A DNA stretch of 60,811 nt from NCBI GenBank assembly GCA_012520455.1, contig JAAYOE010000041.1, positions 1 through 60,811 on the forward strand, read 5' to 3'. The notes below the pieces were generated by a model. The model had not been told where the DNA came from. It did no database searches and saw nothing but the letters and a program-made list of their open reading frames with translations. Below, piece by piece: positions 8,352-17,116 of the stretch. Positions within the stretch are counted from its first letter, which is position 1. Each line of letters begins with the position of its first letter. This DNA is from Tissierellia bacterium (GTDB lineage Bacteria; Bacillota; Clostridia; Tissierellales; Sedimentibacteraceae). Position numbers and translations under genes: made by a program.

Positions 8352-9424
8352 ATGAGATCCTTAACATAGGCTTTATAATGCTTAAATTCTTCATCCGCCC
8401 ATTTCATGCCAAAACTTTTTGATTTAATATTCTCAGACAGTATCCAGCTTGATTCCATTGATTCATACCTTCCCTTGGTGGATTTATAACAATAATCAAA
8501 CAAGGCAAGGATGGCCCCCTTGTTTCTTTCACCGGGAATAACCCCCATTTCAACTATTTTAAATGTTTTTATCCTGTCAGAAAATAATTTGTTCTTCACC
8601 ACGGTTTTTATGCCTGGGGTTTCGCCTTTATTTATTAGTTCGTTATAGTCAGGATACCATAGCATGAAACCTACAGGTACCCCAAGTTTCTCCACAAAGA
8701 TTAAATTTTCTTCCCTCAATAGGTATTTTAATTCCTTGAAGAGCTCATAATCCTCTTCCGTCTTTCTGGTATAATAAAACAAATGATTGCTGAATGCTTC
8801 ATTGTTAATTTTTGTATACACCTCTATTTCCTTCTTAAAATTCTTGAAATCTGCTTCCCTCACCCTGTATATTTTATTAAGCTTCTCCCTTACTTCCTCC
8901 CTTATGAGGGGAGGGGAGTCAACCATATTCTTTTTGTAACTTACCATCTTAATAGTTTCAAAACCGCTGTTTTCAAAATAATAATTATAAAATTCAGGAT
9001 TGTAAGGGGACCCGAAACTTTGCCTTTTATCGAAACCCCTTGCTAAAAAACCAAGGCCGTAATTAACATGCATGTTAAGGGACCCTGTTAATTTAGAAGC
9101 CTTCTTTTCCCCGGCCTTTTCAAGAGCCCTGTCTAAAATCAGCTTAAAGGCATCCATGTTGTATTTTTCGGATTCAAAGAAGGTTATTTGCAGGTATTCC
9201 GGCATCCTTTGGGCGTGGGCAAGAATAGATACCATTATTACTTGATTGTTCTCTACCACCATGACAGGCTCGGTATCAACAGAAGCATTAAGGACTGACC
9301 TGCCGTACAAAATCTTCTTCAGCATGCCCGACAGGGTATCTCTTTTTAAATCATGGTTATATTGTTTTTTATAAAAGTCTAAGAAGTCTTTTCTTTTTTC
9401 CTTGTTTGCAATAATTAATTCCAT
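8348..9424 (-). CDS. Acyl-CoA N-acyltransferase-like protein, operon head
   Basis: A 358-aa protein. It has two GNAT-like halves: an N-terminal one with a GSLNMHVNYGLGFLARGFD segment followed by PYNPEFYNYYFENSGFE, a pattern I recall from uncharacterised GNAT-superfamily proteins, and a C-terminal one with EMGVIPGERNKGAILALF, a variant of the acetyl-CoA-binding R/QxxGxG/A region. No signal peptide. The SD AGGGAG lies 5 bases before the ATG, and a clear sigma-A promoter lies just upstream. It is the first gene of the radical SAM operon. Exact acyl donor and acceptor unknown. Confidence 0.6.
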   Translation of the reverse strand: MELIIANKEKRKDFLDFYKKQYNHDLKRDTLSGMLKKILYGRSVLNASVDTEPVMVVENNQVIMVSILAHAQRMPEYLQITFFESEKYNMDAFKLILDRALEKAGEKKASKLTGSLNMHVNYGLGFLARGFDKRQSFGSPYNPEFYNYYFENSGFETIKMVSYKKNMVDSPPLIREEVREKLNKIYRVREADFKNFKKEIEVYTKINNEAFSNHLFYYTRKTEEDYELFKELKYLLREENLIFVEKLGVPVGFMLWYPDYNELINKGETPGIKTVVKNKLFSDRIKTFKIVEMGVIPGERNKGAILALFDYCYKSTKGRYESMESSWILSENIKSKSFGMKWADEEFKHYKAYVKDLI

Positions 9425-9450
9425 GCTTGCTCCCTATGTTTTTATAGTAC

Positions 9451-9479
9451 ATTATAGCACAAGTATATAAGTATTACAA
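9451..9479 (-). promoter_or_regulatory. Sigma-A promoter of the radical SAM operon
   Basis: On the minus strand TTGTAA (9479-9474), a 17-base spacer, then TATAAT (9456-9451), ~27 bases before the first start codon. No operator or riboswitch is visible between it and the gene, so expression may be constitutive or controlled by promoter strength. Confidence 0.75.
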
Positions 9480-9480
9480 A

Positions 9481-9505
9481 ATAAAAGAGACTGTCTCCAG
9501 TCTCA
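9481..9505 (-). terminator. Terminator after niaX
   Basis: The stem GAGACTG/CAGTCTC with a 4-base loop is followed on the minus strand by a T-rich run. It separates niaX from the radical SAM operon promoter. Confidence 0.7.
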
Positions 9506-9566
9506 GTTTGATGTCAATATATTCCTTACTTGTCATCCTGGGGAAACAGTCTTTTAAAGCTCAAGT

Positions 9567-10139
9567 CTATAAGTTATATTTGACGCTGATATCAAAGGGA
9601 AGTCTGACAGCCTTAGTAACCGGCTTCCAAATCGCCCGGGCAATATAAAAATCCACCATACTGTGAATGACTGTTCCAAGACCTACCAGCAATATAACGG
9701 AAACTACAAAACCTTTGGCGTAATATGCGGTAGACATGTTGTTTCCGAAATAAAAAGGCATTACCACAAGGACTTCGCTTATGCCGTGGACCAAACCAAG
9801 GGCAAAGGAAAATATTTGGGATGATTTAAAGGATTTTAAGGCATCCGGATGTTTTTTCAAATATATGGCTCCTGCCCCTGCAAAAATAATATGGGCTCCT
9901 GCCCTTAAAACTACAACTAAGGGGAATCCGGCCAAAAAAAATCCCGCTGTCGTTCCGACTGCAACAAATAAGGCTGTAGCAGGTGAAATAAACATAGCAA
10001 TAAAAATCGCCACATGGGAGGCAAGGGTAAAGGATGCCGGCTCCAAGGTTATTTTAAGGGGTGATATTATGGGAATCACTGTTCCGATTGCGCATAGAAG
10101 GGCAGATACTACCATTGAGTAATTATTATTTCTATTCAT
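9567..10139 (-). CDS. niaX: Niacin ECF transporter S component NiaX
   Basis: A 190-aa integral membrane protein with about six hydrophobic segments. The block LEPASFTLASHVAIFIAMFI and the following GTTAGFFLAGFP and VLRAGAHIIFAGAGA stretches are characteristic of NiaX, the substrate-binding S component of energy-coupling factor transporters for niacin. The shared EcfA/A'/T module must be encoded elsewhere. It sits just downstream of niaR and has its own promoter with a NiaR-type operator over the start, so uptake should be repressed when niacin is plentiful. AAGGAT precedes the ATG. Confidence 0.85.
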   Translation of the reverse strand: MNRNNNYSMVVSALLCAIGTVIPIISPLKITLEPASFTLASHVAIFIAMFISPATALFVAVGTTAGFFLAGFPLVVVLRAGAHIIFAGAGAIYLKKHPDALKSFKSSQIFSFALGLVHGISEVLVVMPFYFGNNMSTAYYAKGFVVSVILLVGLGTVIHSMVDFYIARAIWKPVTKAVRLPFDISVKYNL

Positions 10140-10179
10140 TCTTCTATCCTTTCGACCTTGTATTGTATTGTCTTGTCAT

Positions 10180-10191
10180 GTGTCTTGACAC
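10180..10191 (-). promoter_or_regulatory. NiaR operator
   Basis: The palindrome GTGTC-TT-GACAC matches the core of the TGTC/GACA operator known for NiaR repressors. It lies at about +5 to +16 relative to the predicted niaX start, a position suited to repression. Confidence 0.8.
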
Positions 10192-10201
10192 TTATGGACA
10201 A

Positions 10202-10230
10202 ATTATACTGTAATTTTTTACTCTTGTCAA
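10202..10230 (-). promoter_or_regulatory. niaX promoter
   Basis: Consensus TTGACA (10230-10225), 17-base spacer, TATAAT (10207-10202) on the minus strand, between niaR and niaX, immediately before the NiaR operator. Confidence 0.9.
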
Positions 10231-10255
10231 TATGGATGCTTCTGTGGTTTATGCC

Positions 10256-10774
10256 CTATTCCTGGTCCAAAAGAATATTTTTAGCTTTTAATACATTAAT
10301 TATCCTTTTTTTTGTTTCTGCATCCTTGCATTTTATGGTGTGGAGGTGAATCCCGTCCGTTAGCTTGGACAAAGGTTGAACCTTATTATCTGCCACTTTT
10401 TTCAAAAATAGGTCTACATCATATCTTGACCCGATTTGCAGTTCACCGACTATTTCTCCGTAAATGGGGTGTTCAACGGTAACATCCCGGACTAGGCCGC
10501 CGTTATCGACAATAGCATAGAGTTCCTCCCCCAGGGTCTTTTTATCATGGCAGCAGGCAACCGTAAATACCACTTGGTTGTCAGCCTCCCTTTCTAATAC
10601 ATATCCCCTTGGAGTCGCCGTTATTTTTATCCCTCCTGCCCGCATGATGGCAATATCTCCCACAATAACTTGGCGGCTTACGGAAAACTCTTTGGCTAGA
10701 TAAGAGGCAGTAACAGGGTCTAAATTATTGCTAAGTATTTCCTCGATTTGTTTTCTTCTTTCTTCCGAAGTCAT
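10256..10774 (-). CDS. niaR: Niacin-responsive transcriptional repressor NiaR (YrxA)
   Basis: 172 aa from the ATG at 10774, which has GGAGGA 6 bases upstream; the frame stays open further upstream but runs into a terminator and the tRNA. N-terminal DeoR-like winged helix (ERRKQIEEILSNN, SYLAKEFSVSRQVIVGDI), then the C-terminal 3H domain named for three conserved histidines, visible as CCHD, VEHPIYGE and DGIHLHTI. NiaR binds niacin and represses uptake or NAD genes. The operator over the neighbouring niaX start supports this. No promoter of its own is visible below the tRNA terminator. Confidence 0.92.
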   Translation of the reverse strand: MTSEERRKQIEEILSNNLDPVTASYLAKEFSVSRQVIVGDIAIMRAGGIKITATPRGYVLEREADNQVVFTVACCHDKKTLGEELYAIVDNGGLVRDVTVEHPIYGEIVGELQIGSRYDVDLFLKKVADNKVQPLSKLTDGIHLHTIKCKDAETKKRIINVLKAKNILLDQE

Positions 10775-10793
10775 GACAGTCCTCCTCCAACTC

Positions 10794-10830
10794 AGAAAAA
10801 ACAGATGCCGGCAAATTTTCTGCCGGCATC
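10794..10830 (-). terminator. Terminator after tRNA-Pro
   Basis: A 10-bp stem GATGCCGGCA/TGCCGGCATC with a 7-base loop, followed by six T on the minus strand. It lies between the tRNA and the niaR ribosome site. Confidence 0.9.
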
Positions 10831-10842
10831 CATTCAGTAAAA

Positions 10843-10916
10843 TCGGAGTGAAAGGATTTGAACCTTCGGCCTCATGGTCCCGAACCATGCGCGATACCAA
10901 ACTTCGCCACACCCCG
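10843..10916 (-). tRNA. tRNA-Pro (anticodon CGG)
   Basis: A 74-base cloverleaf on the minus strand: acceptor CGGGGTG pairing with CACTCCG, D-arm GCG/CGC with a GG in the loop, anticodon stem CATGG/CCATG with loop TTCGGGA (anticodon CGG, reading CCG), T-arm GAAGG-TTCAAAT-CCTTT, discriminator A. CCA is not encoded. The 5' CGG start is typical of bacterial tRNA-Pro. Confidence 0.95.
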
Positions 10917-10927
10917 ACAACATTAAC

Positions 10928-10956
10928 ATTATAAGCTTAAGGATGGTTTTTGTCAA
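10928..10956 (-). promoter_or_regulatory. tRNA-Pro promoter
   Basis: Perfect TTGACA, 17-base spacer, TATAAT on the minus strand, with the -10 box 11 bases before the tRNA 5' end. Confidence 0.9.
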
Positions 10957-11070
10957 TGGTGACTTCAAATGATTTTACTTTTTTATATTTGAACCATAAT
11001 TCAACTTATATCATATCATGAATATGACGAGTTTCATAAAAGTTTTTATTAAGTCTTATGGAGGTTATTC

Positions 11071-11490
11071 ATGAAAATGAGATTCTGTGACACCGTCGAA
11101 CCGGCGGCAACCGGTTTTCTGAAGCTTAATGTATACCGCCATGTCCAAAGAACCCCTGTTGCCGGTGCCCTTGTGATAGTGTCAAAATTGGTTATAGGGG
11201 GTTATTACAAAGAATCCGGTTCCGGTTATTATTTAGCTACTGACACTTCAGATGAAAATGGGTCGGTTTCTGTCTTTGAGCTGCCGGTCTTGACCGATGA
11301 AAATGAAATGTACAATGTGTCTGTTCGGGCTCAGGGCTTTTGTCCCGCGCTTATATTCAGTGTTCCTATTTATCCTGATATAACAACCACTTATAATGTG
11401 TATTTAAGAGATATCGGCATCACCGGGGAACCGAATTTTTATTTCATCTTGCAGCCGGCAATACCCGGCCGTGGTACAGATTCCCCCTAA
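11071..11490 (+). CDS. Carboxypeptidase-regulatory-like (beta-sandwich) protein
   Basis: A 139-aa protein. After a short leader ([12 protein letters not shown]) there is one Ig-like carboxypeptidase-regulatory-type domain: [11 protein letters not shown], then [11 protein letters not shown], a [14 protein letters not shown] turn, then [16 protein letters not shown] and a [15 protein letters not shown] ending. I recall short clostridial proteins of this pattern with a conserved VPxxxxITxxxxxxL segment, sometimes near LysM or spore genes; their job is unknown. No signal peptide. GGAGG precedes the ATG by 8 bases. The stop overlaps the convergent selO stop by 4 bases. Confidence 0.65.
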   Translation: MKMRFCDTVEPAATGFLKLNVYRHVQRTPVAGALVIVSKLVIGGYYKESGSGYYLATDTSDENGSVSVFELPVLTDENEMYNVSVRAQGFCPALIFSVPIYPDITTTYNVYLRDIGITGEPNFYFILQPAIPGRGTDSP

Positions 11491-12938
11491 GTCCCGCAAA
11501 ATGTTTTATAATTGCAAAATGACGGGGGCGGAAGGGCTGCATATTCTTTTTGGTCAGGTCTATGGGCGAAGGGGTTTGACAAAGCTCTGATTAAATTTTC
11601 CATGACACTGTAGTCCCCTTTTTCATCAGCTTCCCTTAAAGCTTCTTCTACCCTGTGATTGCGAGGTATGACCCCGGGATTTGAATTTTTCATTAATTCA
11701 AATACTTCCTCTTTTGTTTGTCTTTGTCTGTGAAGACGAGCCTGCCACTTCTCTTGCCATTCTTTAAACTCTCTCGTCTCCTTTGTCAATGTGCCGCTAA
11801 AAGTTAAGGCAAGAAAAGTATTTGTGTAATCTTCCATATTTTTATGCATTATATTTAGAAGGTCTTCCGCAAGTTCTTCATCCCCTGCTTCCTCATTGAA
11901 TATTCCTAACTTTGACCTCATACCGGATATCCAAGCCTTATGGTATAAATCGTAAAATTCATTAACCGCATCTTGGGCAAGCTGAACTGCCTTATCTCTG
12001 TTTTCATGAATGAGGGGCAAAAGAGTTTCACCAAACCTTGATAAATTCCAGAGGCCCATCCGGGGCTGATTCTTGTAGGCATAGCGGCCGTAAGTGTCGA
12101 TTGAGCTGTAAACTATTTCCGGATCATATGCATCCATGAATGCACAGGGACCATAATCTATTGTTTCTCCGCTTATTGCCATGTTGTCCGTGTTCATCAC
12201 ACCGTGGACAAAACCTATGAGCTGCCACTTTGCAATCAATGATGCCTGCCTCTTAACAACTTCCTTCAATAAGCCAAGATATGGATTATCCTCCTTGGCC
12301 GCTTCCCTGTAGTGCCTGTCAATTGTGTAATCCGCTAATTGTCTTACATTTTCTTCGGTTCCGAAATAAGCCGCATATTCAAATGTACCCACCCGGATGT
12401 GGCTCCTTGCCGTACGGGTTAATACCGCCCCTTTAAGAATTTTCTCTCTTAATACATAGTCTCCTGTTGTTACCACAGCCAGGCTCCTGCTTGTGGGTAT
12501 CTTTAAATTATGCATGGCTTCGCTTACGATGTACTCCCTGAGCATGGGGCTTAGTGCAGCCCGGCCGTCACCTCCCCTTGAATATGGGGTTTTTCCCGAG
12601 CCCTTTAAATGAATGTCATAAATACCATGTGGAGTGACCTGCTCTCCCAAAAGCATGGCCCTGCCGTCTCCAAGCATGGTAAAATAACCGAATTGGTGGC
12701 CGGCATAGGCTAATGCAAGGGGTATGGACCCTTCAGGCAGGGCATTCCCTGATAAAACAGCCACTCCTTCCCGGCTTTTTAGCTCATCTGTATCCAAACC
12801 TAAATGCTCTGCTAAATCATTGTTTAAAACCACTAAATGGGGTGAACTTACCTTGCTCAAATCAATTTTGGAATAAAAAAAGTCCGGAAGCCCGGCATAG
12901 GTGTTCACTAAATTCCAGCTTGTATTTGTAATTGTCAT
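11487..12938 (-). CDS. selO: Protein adenylyltransferase SelO (YdiU/UPF0061)
   Basis: A 483-aa protein of the SelO pseudokinase family, which transfers AMP from ATP to Ser/Thr/Tyr of proteins, linked in E. coli to redox stress. Seen: the nucleotide loop [19 protein letters not shown], the SEAM helix, the metal-binding MNTDNM and DYGPC motifs that replace the usual HRD/DFG, and the C-terminal NYKTFCGT with the conserved cysteine that can form a disulfide. Length is normal for the family. It is a single gene, convergent with the regulatory-like gene. Presence in a likely strict anaerobe is mildly notable. Confidence 0.93.
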   Translation of the reverse strand: MTITNTSWNLVNTYAGLPDFFYSKIDLSKVSSPHLVVLNNDLAEHLGLDTDELKSREGVAVLSGNALPEGSIPLALAYAGHQFGYFTMLGDGRAMLLGEQVTPHGIYDIHLKGSGKTPYSRGGDGRAALSPMLREYIVSEAMHNLKIPTSRSLAVVTTGDYVLREKILKGAVLTRTARSHIRVGTFEYAAYFGTEENVRQLADYTIDRHYREAAKEDNPYLGLLKEVVKRQASLIAKWQLIGFVHGVMNTDNMAISGETIDYGPCAFMDAYDPEIVYSSIDTYGRYAYKNQPRMGLWNLSRFGETLLPLIHENRDKAVQLAQDAVNEFYDLYHKAWISGMRSKLGIFNEEAGDEELAEDLLNIMHKNMEDYTNTFLALTFSGTLTKETREFKEWQEKWQARLHRQRQTKEEVFELMKNSNPGVIPRNHRVEEALREADEKGDYSVMENLIRALSNPFAHRPDQKEYAALPPPSFCNYKTFCGT

Positions 12939-13034
12939 ATTATCACCGATATTAATATTTTATATATTTTATGTTTACCTGAAACATAATGATTAACCTA
13001 TGATTTAATTTGCAAAACTACAAAAATTTAGATA

Positions 13035-13065
13035 TAAAAACTATGCAGAAAAATAATCTGCATAG
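13035..13065 (-). terminator. Terminator after ogg
   Basis: A 9-bp stem CTATGCAGA/TCTGCATAG with a 7-base loop, followed on the minus strand by TTTTT. It ends the topB-ogg transcript. Confidence 0.85.
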
Positions 13066-13086
13066 AAAGCTTGTATCATTTTTTAA

Positions 13087-13950
13087 TTATTTGCCTATCT
13101 TGTTTTCCCGGGCGTAGAAAAATAGATATTGCTGGGCAAGGCCTGAATAATGTCCGAACTTTTCTTCGGCAAATTTTTTTATTTCTTCATCCCTTGTATT
13201 CTTGCTTAAGTAAAGAGTCTGCATGATCCTCCTTATCCAGACATCAACCGGAAAAGTATCGAAATGTCTCATGGAAAACAAGAGGATGCAGTTAGCTACC
13301 TTGTCCCCTATTCCGCTGTAGGTTTTCAGGTAAGCCAAGCCTTCATCATAAGTCATGTTTCTTATGTTGTAAATCGTCTCTCTTTCCTTTAAAAACCTGC
13401 TTGCTGCCTCCTTGATCCTGGGAGACCTGAATCCTGCCTTGCACTCAAGAATTTTCTCTACAGGGGCAGCTGCCAAACTTTCTGGGGTTGGAAAGGTGTA
13501 ATAATCCTTTCCCCTAAAAGAACAAATATAATCTCCAAAGCAAGTAGACAAATTTTCTATCACTCTTTTTATCATGGGAATCCTGTTGTTGGCTGAAATC
13601 ATAAAAGAAATCATGGTTTCCCATTCATCTTGCCTTAAAATTCTTATGCCATAGCCGAACTTGATGGCTTCCTGCATGATTTCATCGGAACTCAAGGCTT
13701 TTTTTACCGCTCCGTAATCGGTATCCAGGTCAAAATATTCTTTTATGGTTTCAAAATCATCAATATTGTTAAATTCAACCCTATCCCCATCCTGTTTTAC
13801 GTTTATAACCTTATTTTTGACCATTCCCGTATAAGACCCGTCTTCTTCCTTATTCCACCTGAAGCATTGGCCGCATTCAAAAATGTGGTTTGCATCGAAA
13901 TCTTTTATATCATGAATTGTTATTTTATTCTTCTCTTGTATAATATTCAT
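13087..13950 (-). CDS. ogg: 8-oxoguanine DNA glycosylase, OGG1 type
   Basis: A 287-aa protein. N-terminal OGG_N domain (FECGQCFRWN, residues ~25-34), then the helix-hairpin-helix-GPD core: LKTYSGIGDKVANCILLFSM contains the catalytic Lys (GDKVA) and FPVDVWIRR the conserved Asp. This bifunctional enzyme cuts out 8-oxoG and nicks the abasic site, as in OGG1. It starts 15 bases after the topB stop, so the two form a short operon ending in a terminator. Confidence 0.92.
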   Translation of the reverse strand: MNIIQEKNKITIHDIKDFDANHIFECGQCFRWNKEEDGSYTGMVKNKVINVKQDGDRVEFNNIDDFETIKEYFDLDTDYGAVKKALSSDEIMQEAIKFGYGIRILRQDEWETMISFMISANNRIPMIKRVIENLSTCFGDYICSFRGKDYYTFPTPESLAAAPVEKILECKAGFRSPRIKEAASRFLKERETIYNIRNMTYDEGLAYLKTYSGIGDKVANCILLFSMRHFDTFPVDVWIRRIMQTLYLSKNTRDEEIKKFAEEKFGHYSGLAQQYLFFYARENKIGK

Positions 13951-13965
13951 TGCATTTATCTCCTG

Positions 13966-16134
13966 TCAAAGCTTAAGTTTCTTTAGAGCATCAGCTAAAG
14001 CGGTATTGATGTTTTCGTCTGCTTTTTTATTCAGTTTTGCCAAATACTTGGCTGCTTCCCTGCCTGATATGGAATCTTTTTCATTTTCTTTTCTTTTCAT
14101 GAATGCTGACAGCCTTTCCCTGAAACCGCAAGAGCACACAAAAATCTTGCCCTCTCCTTCTCCCTTGAGCTCTAACCTTTTATGGCAGTTGGGACATCTT
14201 GCATTGGTAATTTGAGCAATCCCCCTCCTGTAACCGCACTCTCTGTTTTTGCATACCAGCATGGTTCCTTTTTTGCCTTTGACTTCCAAGAGGTATTCCC
14301 GGCAATTGGGACACTTTTCTCTCGTCTCATTGTCATGGACATATTCTTTGCCGCTATTTTTGATTTCCTTTATGATTAATTTCGTATAATCGACCATATC
14401 ATCCAAAAATTTATTTTTGTCCAAACTGCCCTTGGCAATTTCATTGAGCTGTTGCTCCCATTCGGCAGTCAAAACCGGAGATTTCAAGTCTTTGGGAGCC
14501 AGCTCCAAAAGCTGCCTTCCCTTGGATGTTGTGTAGATGTATTTATCTTTCTTCTCAATCACAAAGCTCTTAAATAATTTATCAATTATATCTGCCCTGG
14601 TTGCAACTGTTCCCAGACCTCCTGCCTGGCCGATTGTCTTTTTTAGGTCCTTGTCTGCATCATTCATGTATTTTACGGGATTTTCCATGGCAGACAGCAA
14701 GGTTGCTTCCGTAAACCTTGCCGGCGGTTTAGTTTCTCCCCTGATTTTCTGAATTGACCTTATATCTAAAAAGCCCTTTTTCAATTTATTCAATTCTTCC
14801 GGTGAATGCTCATCAGGTATTTCTTCATCCTCATAGTTTCCGTATATTTCCTTCCAGCCGGCTTTAAGTGTTATCCTTGCCGAGGAAGTAAAGTCTTCCT
14901 TATCGATTTTAGCTGTCAGAATTATTTTTTCATATTCGAAGGGGTCTGATAATACTGCAAAAAATCTTTTCACAACCAAGTCGAATATTTTTCTTTCCCT
15001 GTCTGTCATATCGGCTAAAACTGCCCTTTGTTCAGTGGGTATGATGGCATGATGGTCTGAAACCTTTGAATTGTTGACGAAATTCTTATTAGGTTTAATA
15101 GTATTAGTGCTTAACCTCAATCCTATTTTTGAATATGGCCCCACGCTTGCTGCCCTTACCCTGTCCTTTAAGGTTTCAACAATATCATCGGTTAAATATC
15201 TTGAATCGGTTCTGGGATATGTCAGAACTTTATGACGCTCATAAAGGGTCTGCATAATGGCCAGGGTTTCCTTTGCGGAAAAACCGTAAATATTATTTGC
15301 ATCTCTTTGCAGCTCGGTCAAATCATACAAAAGAGGGGGGTATGTAAGTGCCTTTTTCCTGGATATATTCACAATTTCCAGTCTTTTCCCCTTTATGGCT
15401 TCCATAATCCCGTCGCATTTTGCTGTGTCAAATATCCTGTTGTCATTTTTATCATGCCATAGGAATTTAAAGTTTTCGGCCTCCACCTCTATACCGTAAT
15501 ACTTTACGGGCTTAAAATCCCTTATTTCGTCTTCCAAAGCTTTTATCATTGCGAGAGTGGGAGTCTGAACCCTCCCGCATGACAGCTGGGCATTATATTT
15601 TGTAGTCAAAGCCCTGGTTGCGTTTATGCCCACAATCCAATCTGCTTGAGCCCTGGCCAGGGCAGAGGCATAAAGGCCCTCATACAGACGTCCGTCTTTG
15701 AGCTTGCTAAAACCCTCCCTTATGGCCTTATCCGTAACGGATGAAATCCATAATCTCTTGATAGGTTTTTTTACACCTGCTTTTTCTATAATCCACCTTG
15801 CCACCAACTCCCCTTCTCTTCCGGCATCGGTTGCAATTACGATTTCATTTACATCATTTCGAAGCATCAGTTCTTTAACGGTATTAAACTGCTTCCTTGT
15901 TTGTTTGATTACTTTTGTCTTCATTGTTTTGGGGATTATGGGCAGGTCCTCCAATTCCCAGTTAGCATATTTTGAATTGTAGGTTTCCGGGTCAGCTAAG
16001 GTTACCAGGTGTCCCAAGGCCCATGTAACAATGTTTTCTTTTCCTTCCAAAAAACCGTTTCCTGCCTTATTACAGTTTAATACTCTTCCCAAATCCTTCC
16101 CTACGGAAGGCTTTTCTGCCAAAATTAGTCTCAT
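13966..16134 (-). CDS. topB: DNA topoisomerase III
   Basis: 722 aa from the second ATG, which has AGGGA 6 bases upstream; the first ATG two codons earlier would touch that site. TOPRIM domain (RLILAEKPSVGKDL at the start; DAGREGE acidic motif near 105), type IA core with active-site Tyr in YPRTDSRYL (~residue 305), and two C-terminal zinc-ribbon regions (CPNCREY..CKNRECGY and CPNCHKR..CSCGF). Single-strand passage, decatenation and recombination roles are known for the family. Length is close to the B. subtilis enzyme. Confidence 0.95.
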   Translation of the reverse strand: MRLILAEKPSVGKDLGRVLNCNKAGNGFLEGKENIVTWALGHLVTLADPETYNSKYANWELEDLPIIPKTMKTKVIKQTRKQFNTVKELMLRNDVNEIVIATDAGREGELVARWIIEKAGVKKPIKRLWISSVTDKAIREGFSKLKDGRLYEGLYASALARAQADWIVGINATRALTTKYNAQLSCGRVQTPTLAMIKALEDEIRDFKPVKYYGIEVEAENFKFLWHDKNDNRIFDTAKCDGIMEAIKGKRLEIVNISRKKALTYPPLLYDLTELQRDANNIYGFSAKETLAIMQTLYERHKVLTYPRTDSRYLTDDIVETLKDRVRAASVGPYSKIGLRLSTNTIKPNKNFVNNSKVSDHHAIIPTEQRAVLADMTDRERKIFDLVVKRFFAVLSDPFEYEKIILTAKIDKEDFTSSARITLKAGWKEIYGNYEDEEIPDEHSPEELNKLKKGFLDIRSIQKIRGETKPPARFTEATLLSAMENPVKYMNDADKDLKKTIGQAGGLGTVATRADIIDKLFKSFVIEKKDKYIYTTSKGRQLLELAPKDLKSPVLTAEWEQQLNEIAKGSLDKNKFLDDMVDYTKLIIKEIKNSGKEYVHDNETREKCPNCREYLLEVKGKKGTMLVCKNRECGYRRGIAQITNARCPNCHKRLELKGEGEGKIFVCSCGFRERLSAFMKRKENEKDSISGREAAKYLAKLNKKADENINTALADALKKLKL

Positions 16135-16209
16135 GTTCATTCCCTTAAATCTTTCTGATTTTTATTTTATTGTAACATACTTGTCAAATAAATAAAATAT
16201 TTTCACATG

Positions 16210-16235
16210 TAAAAAAGAAACCTTGCCGGTTTCTT
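16210..16235 (-). terminator. Terminator after the SSB-like gene
   Basis: Stem AAGAAACC/GGTTTCTT with a 5-base loop and a T-run on the minus strand, between the SSB-like gene and topB. Confidence 0.85.
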
Positions 16236-16247
16236 GAATTTCTTATA

Positions 16248-16925
16248 TTATGATTCCGATTCCGCTTCATTCTTTTTCCTGTTGTTGTCACTCTTTATAT
16301 GCTCCATTTTCGTGACCGACACTTCATAGGCCGTCTTCGTTTCATAGGTATCATTTTCGGTTTTCTTTTGATATTTCCTGCTTTGGATCCTCCCCCAAAT
16401 CTTTATGTGGTCACCCACTTCTAATTTTTCGCAATACCTTGCATTCCTCCCCCATGCAATGCAAGGTATGTAATCGGACTTGTTGTAAGACCGGTTGACA
16501 GCAATCAGCATATCCGTTATTTCCCTCCCGAAGGGGGTTGTTCTGAATTTAGTTTCTTTGCAGAGATAGCCGTTTAAAAAAACTTCGTTGGGGTGCCTTT
16601 TCATTTCCTCAAGCTCATTTTCGTCGGGAACATATATATCCCTTACAAATATCCTTAATAAAAGCTTATTGGTTGAATTCTCATATCTGTTGTAAGATCT
16701 GAACTGTCCTTCAAGAACTATATAATTTCCAATGTCCATATTTATATCATGAATTATCCTTTCGGATATAATAACAGGCAGGATGTCTTTGGTCTCGCTT
16801 AGTCTCGGCACTTCTATAAAAAACTCGTAAAATTTTTCTCCAAATACTTCGTGGCTGAATTCCAAATTGCTGTATATTTTCCCTACGATTTTTATATAAT
16901 TGGACTGCATCTGTTTATCATTCAT
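16248..16925 (-). CDS. Single-stranded DNA-binding-like protein with two OB folds
   Basis: A 225-aa protein with two OB-fold segments. The first (residues ~8-105) has the IVGKIY..FYEFFIEVPRLS..D.LPVIISE pattern; the second (~108-215) matches the SSB family better (NEVFLNGYLCKETKFRTTPFGREITDMLIAVNRSYNKSDYIPCIAWGR, then a GDHIKIWGRIQSRKY strand). The acidic DIPF tail of true SSB is missing; the tail is KNEAESES. It is probably an accessory ssDNA protein, with the replicative SSB elsewhere. Upstream of topB on the same strand but separated by a terminator. Confidence 0.75.
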   Translation of the reverse strand: MNDKQMQSNYIKIVGKIYSNLEFSHEVFGEKFYEFFIEVPRLSETKDILPVIISERIIHDINMDIGNYIVLEGQFRSYNRYENSTNKLLLRIFVRDIYVPDENELEEMKRHPNEVFLNGYLCKETKFRTTPFGREITDMLIAVNRSYNKSDYIPCIAWGRNARYCEKLEVGDHIKIWGRIQSRKYQKKTENDTYETKTAYEVSVTKMEHIKSDNNRKKNEAESES

Positions 16926-17116
16926 ACATTTTTTCCCCCTATATTTGTCTTATATATTTTATTAATATTCATGGCAATAAAATATATGCTCTCAAATCCT
17001 AAAAAGTTGTCTGTATTTTTCTCTGCCGATGCATATATTTAAAGATTGTATTTTAAAATCTATTATTATATAATTAACTTATTAGCAGGGAGATCTGAAA
17101 GTAAAGGACGGTATTT

